Origin: Pestalotiopsis fici W106-1
Taxonomy: Eukaryota > Ascomycota > Sordariomycetes > Amphisphaeriales > Sporocadaceae
NCBI RefSeq assembly: GCF_000516985.1
Contig: NW_006917092.1
Coordinates: 2,186,619-2,250,618 of the forward strand
Direction of reading: 5' to 3'
Length of the DNA: 64,000 nt
The stretch's first letter is position 1. The number at the start of each line of letters is the position of its first letter. The notes beneath the pieces were generated by a model that saw only the letters and a program-made list of their open reading frames with translations, was not told the origin of the DNA and ran no database searches. Shown piece by piece: positions 58,807-64,000 of this stretch. A program made the position numbers and the translations under genes.

Positions 58807-59798
58807 GTTGTAGATGAGATGCAGTTGATTTGGGGTCAGGTAGGTAGTAGGTAAGGTCTTGTATGTAATTCAAGTTCTGAGTCGGCTTGACTAGGTGTTG
58901 ATGGTTGAATTGAGATTTCAAAAGACAGAAGCCTTTGTATTTGAGTTTTGAGAGGGATGAAGGGTTGAGGACGGAACTATATATACCAAGTTAGTCTGGC
59001 CAACGTAATACATAACCTGTATGCCTTCGGAGACAGCAACCAGATCATCCAACAGGCTCCATGCTTGAGACACTACCAGGGGCGTTATCAATCCCTTAAG
59101 CGACAATAGCTTGCCGTCACTCCGAAGAAGCTCCTTTCCAACTTGATCACTGTGTGTACAAACGGGTGATAACGGCATCTCACCTCGCATTCGATCATCT
59201 AAGAACGGGCCATCTCGATACAAGTCCTACCATAGCGGGTGATTGAAGGATTACACAATGATTGTTCTCCAACACAATGATTATGATGGGGCACAATAGT
59301 TGTCTGCTATACAATGATTATAGGGCCAGATTCCAGCTTAATGACTAGGAGGGTGCTTGCCATACATTCACTAGAATAACGAGTCTTCCTTCCGTGAAAT
59401 CGTCAATCGTACACCGTAAATCGTGATATAATGACGTAGCTGAATAATCGTGACTTTTGTAATTCTTCTTTTGCCTTGTACCTTGGGTGCAAGTAAAGTT
59501 ATTGTAGAAAATAATCATTGTTTAGAGCTATTGTTCCTCGCCACGATATCTATTTTGCCCACCTTTTATAGTCTAGGGTACATCTCTCTTGAATCACAGC
59601 TCGGCTCTCTCGCAAGACTCAGACCACTCCAAGCAGACTATAGCTGCAATACTGCAGCGCAACATGTAAGTGAATCCCACGGGACTCTATAACCCACTAG
59701 TCAGGCCCTTCAATCTAAGCTAGTAAAGAGATTACTGCTGATACACTGTGCAACTGTCAATTACCGCAGCAAAGCTGGGAATGTGATCTCTGTACTCC
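58807..59798. other. Intergenic, no gene seen
   Basis: The right half of the decarboxylase promoter side. It has repeated variants of acaatgatt near 59250-59320 but no recognised gene. Confidence 0.5.
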
Positions 59799-60080
59799 AT
59801 GGAACAGCCCGCCGCGGTCGTCACCAGCGTCGAGACATTGGGAAGCGGGAAGCTCAAGGTAGGACTGACAGCTGGCGTGGCGCACGGCGTGCACGAGGAT
59901 GATATTTTCGCCATATACCCCAGCGACGGGCCGCTTACCAGCCTTGCTGACCACAGGGTACGCGGCACTGTACAACGCGATACGTTCGACCGGTTTATCG
60001 TGCTGGCGACGTCAAGGAGCCGCCTCAATTTTCGTAGATATGTCCTTACGTACTATACTGGACTTCACTATAAACTTTGA
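59799..60080 (+). pseudogene. Probable C-terminal fragment of a fungal caspase-family (C14) protein
   Basis: An isolated 93-codon frame starts MEQPAAVVTSVETLGSGKLK and continues VGLTAGVAHGVHEDDIFAIY. The pattern of a strand, then AG-AHGV, then E/D-x-F-x-I-Y-P is one I associate with the region behind the caspase domain in large fungal C14 proteins. No caspase His-Cys region lies nearby, so it is a fragment. The resemblance is from memory and moderate. It could also be a small unrelated gene. Confidence 0.4.
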
Positions 60081-60205
60081 ACACCTTGTCTTCAAAGTTG
60101 GGAGTTTCTTATATCAAACCATTTTCCTTTCATATTGTCCCATTCATTGAAGAGATCAAAGAAAAAGAAAATACGCTCGATTCCAGTCAAATTTAATGAT
60201 CTTGG

Positions 60206-61976
60206 TCATCTACCTGTAGAACCGCCTTTACGGGGACGTAAGCGAAAGCTTCCTCTTGATCTTGGTTGTCCAGACCTCCACGCCTGCTGTTGTGCCACGA
60301 CGTTGCTTCCAGCTTTGGCCCTCAGAACAAACTTAGCGAAGTCTTCAGATGATAACGCAAAGGGAAAATCCGATCCGTAGTTTAGAAGCATAACTTTGAC
60401 GCGATGGGTCGGTTTGCGTGCCGAGAGCCTTTCAAAGAAGCCCAAGAATGCCTCAAGCCAGGAGAATCCTTGTGGGTGGGTAAAGTCTTGATTCAATAGC
60501 TCCAAGTCAACGACAAGATATACTTGCTCACTGACATCACAAAGGATAGATTCTAAAATTTGAAATAATTGCCCCTCCGCGAGGTTGCCGTGGATCCGTG
60601 TACACGTCAGTGACATGGAACTTTCTGTTTGCAGATTCTGGGTAATCTGTAGGCCTTGTCGAATGAGATATCTGAGAATGTCGGCACAAGTCACTATGGC
60701 CTGTTGAGGATCCTGGACAGGTATCTTTATGGCCAAGAGTGCATGTATCCCAGCGTCACGAAGTTGCTTGATTATATCAAAGCAGAAATACCGTAATGGT
60801 TGACGGCTATGGAAATTGCCCTTGACTAATATCATTGCCGAAGCGTCAGATTGCGTCCATTTCCGGAGCTTTGGAGAGTTGACAAAGTGGTACGGCAGCA
60901 TCAAAGCCCGAGACTGAGATGCTCGGCGCCTTGCAGCTTGAGCCTGCAGATAGTCAAGCACTTTTTCTGGCATCATGATGGAAGATTCTGGGATTGACCT
61001 CATGATCTGGGAGAATTGTAAGTCTGTGAGCTTGCTATTCATCGATACCATCGAGGCGGATTGTACTGTATATCATCAGACAACAAATCCAAGGATAGGT
61101 GTACTCCGTGGCTTACAAGTGGCAGCGGTTGCCAGCTGCTCAAGTCTTGTCTTCACTTCACCAAGCTGGTCTCTCATGGCATATATCATGCCTTGCTGGC
61201 CACAAGATGCCAAGTTCCTGATTGTCGCTGTTTTCTGGGATATGGCATCCAGAATATCGTCGTACCGAAGTTCTGAAGGCCGGGTAACGCTATGCAGAAT
61301 ATGTTTCCATGTTCCTTCTTGGTACCAATCGTGGGCTCGAATCAAGAACCTCAATATATAGGCATTCACTTCGGCGATGGCTGTCCTCATTCTTTCGGTG
61401 GGATAAAGCTGGGACAGGAATTCTATAGTAGGGAGTTCGTCCGCTACTTGTGATAGACCTTCGGCTAGCTTGGTGATGGTCTTGTCATGATTGACAAATG
61501 ACTAGATACCTGTGAATACAATTGTCGGGCAGAAGGTTCAATCCTGGAAGAACACTATGACTTACAGTAAAGACGAGTTTCATCGCACCCCAAACGAGTG
61601 AGACGTACTCTGGGTGATGTTGAACGAACACATCCAGGATATCGCCATATATTTTGACCTTTGACGAGAATTTTCGCAGCCAGGCTTTCGCTTTGGAATG
61701 CGTTTGTGAAGAGTTGTATTTGCTCATAGCCTTCTCGGCGAGCTCGTATACCTCCTCCACGCTTCTTTTCGAGTCAACGAGCTTGGTTTTGCGCCCATCT
61801 TGGGTCAGCTCTTTCCCGAATCTAGCTTTGGCTTCGTTGAATGTTTCGGTAATTAATCTAGGACATATGTCTGTTAAATCACTACGCTAGGGAATAGAAG
61901 TGGTTGGAGATGGGATTCACTCTGGTTGGGAATTATTTAGGGTTGGACACCACTGATCAATCAATTGCTGGTCCAT
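60206..61976 (-). CDS. DUF7708 protein with degenerate NTPase region (NLR-like)
   Basis: Four exons, 61976..61921, 61857..61566, 61501..61117 and 61065..60206, give 530 residues in frame. The start is MDQQLIDQWCPTL. The helical DUF7708 domain spans about residues 60-190: VKIYGDILDVFVQHHPEYVS, LVWGAMKLVFTSFVNHDKTI and RAHDWYQEGTWKHILHSV. It is known mainly as the N-terminal domain of fungal NLR proteins. The second half resembles an NTPase core (ASAMILVKGNFHSRQPLRYF, then HALLAIKIPVQDPQ), but the place of the P-loop lacks G-x-x-x-x-G-K-S/T, so ATP binding is doubtful. No ankyrin, TPR or WD repeats follow. The role is inferred: self/non-self or stress signalling. It is divergent from the gene at 62701. 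Confidence 0.72.
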
Positions 61977-62700
61977 GGGTAGTATAGACGCAGAAAATTA
62001 TTAGAGACTCTGCAGCAGAGAGCTCAATCGGGCAGTTTGGTAGACTTTTCATGAGTCAAGGACCGATCCCGCACAATCATAATCTTCAAGAAATGACGAG
62101 GATGGAGTAATCTGTTCCAAATCAAGAATTTGCTTTACTTTTGTTCCCAGACCTTTTCAAATCCCCTGAGTGCAAGTGATCAACCCTTTCGCCTAAGCGA
62201 AATGCCTAGTTCCCTGCGAATCAGCCTTCCCAACTCCTGTGTTGCCGATTGTGCATCCCCCCATGACCTGAAAGTGCGCCAATAGTCCTCGACTTCGCCA
62301 CCATCTCATTGACACCTAATGCACACCGCCACTGATGATTATGCCGCGGCGGCTATTCGACGCCATTAACTAGGTTAGATACTTAGCTAGATCTTTACAC
62401 AGCTTCTGTTGATGGTTATCATAAAGCCCCTGCACGATATTGCACAGCCTCCATCCCTATCATTCAGCTCCTGTCTCGTTCGTATACGGCACAGCCTCCA
62501 CCCTATCGAGCCTATCCTGCAGCCTGTCGCTCGGAAAGGAGTGTTGCAGGGGATGGTTGAATGGAGGGTGACGGAAGTCATATGAGACAAACTACTGCCT
62601 AGGTTTGTTTTAAGCCCGGCCCGAAAATACTGACTTTGCCGTGCATATATCTTCTAGGCCATTTCTTGTCCGGAACGAAATAATACTCCCTCTTGGGTAA
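61977..62700. promoter_or_regulatory. Shared divergent promoter region
   Basis: About 720 bp lie between two head-to-head start codons. It contains two cacagcctccaycc units near 62445 and 62493. No coding feature is seen. Co-regulation of the two genes is an inference from the arrangement. Confidence 0.45.
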
Positions 62701-64000
62701 ATGGAGTTATCGCGCCTAGAGGACATTGATGGATTCGATGCCATCTCCAACTTTAGCCCAAGTTTCGTTGAAGGACTGTCCGAAGCCATCACCTCGGACA
62801 ATAGGGATGAAGAAATACTCGATTTACTAGACATTCAAATCGAAGTTGAATTCGACTATTTATATGATTATTACATTGAAGGATATTTCTCCGATGGTAT
62901 TCTGGAAGCACCTGATCTTCTTGACGAAGCCATATTTCTGGAGGAGTACCACTCCCGATTAAAAGAGGTTTATGACGAGGTGAAGGCTCAAATCAATTTA
63001 GGTTTACTTTTTCTCGAGAGAAATCCAGGTAATGGGCTGGAGTGGAAACTCGATCAGACTTTTGGAGAATACCAAGAGCAAGAGAAGGTACACAAGCTAT
63101 TTGAGCAATTCAAAGAATCGAGTGCTAGAATTGCAGCCCCGTCAACAAGATCTGGAGTTGTACTTGAAGACAATGACTCCAAGACTTCAGCGACAGAGAC
63201 TCGAAATACAGACAAGGATATCATCGCAGTGTCCGCAGGTGGGCAGCGCAATCCCATTCCAAGTGACTCTGGGATAGGAACAAGAGTACGCGGGGGAGGA
63301 TCAACCACCGAAATTGACTCGCTTGATTGCAATTACCACGAGAGGGACGGGCAAAGAGAGAAAAGAGTCAAGTTTAGGCGTATCTGGAACCACTCTACGA
63401 TATCACGAGACGAAACATCCGCGAACGCTTTCAAGCTTCTCTATGCTATACTTTCTCCTCACATAGTTTCACAGGGAGATCAAAGACACGACCACGACCG
63501 CTTTTCATCAGTAACGGGAACAGAAGTACTGTTAGAGTACCAGCAGAGTCATACAACGCAAACAGGAGTATCGAATCCGCAGCTTGGAGAGATTCCCAGG
63601 CAAGGGACATTGTCTGATCGACAGGATTGGAACACTCTCAATGCTCAAAAGGTGCGATTGCAGCAAACTCGCCAGAAATTGCTCTCGAACACATTCCAGC
63701 AAACGTCCACCCTCAACGATAAAATCACGGGTGCTTCAGTGCCAGTAATCAACATGGCTCGGAAAGACCAAGAATCAGAGGCGCCTACAGGACAAGGAGA
63801 TCAAAATGGAAACCAGGTCATCGACCACGATGCCCGGGGAATTGATCTGGATGACTCCGAGGCTGGACATCAAAATCTCAAACATCGCATCGCTTCATTA
63901 GAACGAGAAAACAAGAGGCTGAGGACAAGTCAGGCGGTTACTCCGCGTTGCCAGGTTCTATACTTCGTCAACAACAGAGCCTCAGGCCCACAACCACCAG
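62701..64000 (+). CDS. Large coiled-coil protein of unknown function (partial, runs off right edge)
   Basis: Open for all 433 codons from the ATG at 62701 to the window end, with an in-frame TAA directly before the ATG. The first 120 residues are acidic and helical (DEEILDLLDIQIEVEFDYLY, FLEEYHSRLKEVYDEVKAQ). The middle is Ser/Thr/Asn/Gln-rich and likely disordered, with a basic patch (REKRVKFRRIWNHS). Residues about 395-420 form a leucine-zipper-like coiled coil (LKHRIASLERENKRLR). The last visible residues, CQVLYFVNN, look like the start of a folded C-terminal domain that lies outside the window. I do not recognise the family. It is divergent from, and may be co-regulated with, the DUF7708 gene. 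Confidence 0.65.
   Translation, partial: MELSRLEDIDGFDAISNFSPSFVEGLSEAITSDNRDEEILDLLDIQIEVEFDYLYDYYIEGYFSDGILEAPDLLDEAIFLEEYHSRLKEVYDEVKAQINLGLLFLERNPGNGLEWKLDQTFGEYQEQEKVHKLFEQFKESSARIAAPSTRSGVVLEDNDSKTSATETRNTDKDIIAVSAGGQRNPIPSDSGIGTRVRGGGSTTEIDSLDCNYHERDGQREKRVKFRRIWNHSTISRDETSANAFKLLYAILSPHIVSQGDQRHDHDRFSSVTGTEVLLEYQQSHTTQTGVSNPQLGEIPRQGTLSDRQDWNTLNAQKVRLQQTRQKLLSNTFQQTSTLNDKITGASVPVINMARKDQESEAPTGQGDQNGNQVIDHDARGIDLDDSEAGHQNLKHRIASLERENKRLRTSQAVTPRCQVLYFVNNRASGPQPP

Overview
The window is from a filamentous ascomycete, most likely a Sordariomycete and possibly Hypocreales. The evidence is short GT-AG introns of about 45-90 nt with CTAAC-like branch sites, fungal-only families (DUF3435 recombinase, DUF7708, Est1-like, TPR-CHAT), and a transposon that looks damaged by repeat-induced point mutation (RIP). 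There is no sign of operons. Gene models below were joined by hand from splice signals and frame agreement, so exon edges are inferences unless stated.

Layout. 1-3.7 kb: the 5' end of an FAD monooxygenase running off the left edge, then a GNAT-ankyrin protein. 5.1-7.2 kb: a two-exon tyrosine recombinase of the Crypton/Starship-captain type (DUF3435-like) with an R-Y-R-Y tetrad. 7.9-14.3 kb: a phospholipase-D-fold protein with a repeated acidic N-terminus, and an unrecognised multi-exon fungal protein. 14.3-40.9 kb: mostly gene-poor. It holds a cluster of damaged genes around a 100-N assembly gap (23.3-26.7 kb), a dispersed repeat family, one intron-containing tRNA-Arg(ACG), and one intact Est1-like gene (32.3-34.7 kb).

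40.9-53.8 kb: a core housekeeping block with a PPOX-type flavoprotein, an RNA 3'-phosphate cyclase, a membrane nucleotide pyrophosphatase/phosphodiesterase, a ribonucleotide reductase inhibitor and a Gemin2/Brr1 homologue. A 2.84-kb Mutator-like transposon with terminal inverted repeats, an 8-bp target duplication and a degraded transposase sits inside this block, upstream of the ribonucleotide reductase inhibitor. It separates two ACGCGT (MBF-type) boxes from that gene.

54.2-64 kb: an accessory region with a TPR-CHAT relic, an intact 1000-residue tyrosine-decarboxylase-like gene in nine exons, a probable caspase-family C-terminal relic, an intact DUF7708 protein with a degenerate NTPase region, and, head-to-head with it, a long coiled-coil ORF that runs off the right edge without a stop.

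The most interesting hypotheses are: (i) the captain-type recombinase marks one end of a large, decayed mobile region to its right; (ii) the DUF7708 gene and its divergent partner form a fungal NLR-like conflict or incompatibility pair next to relics of similar genes; (iii) a transposon has rewired the promoter of a cell-cycle-regulated dNTP-control gene.
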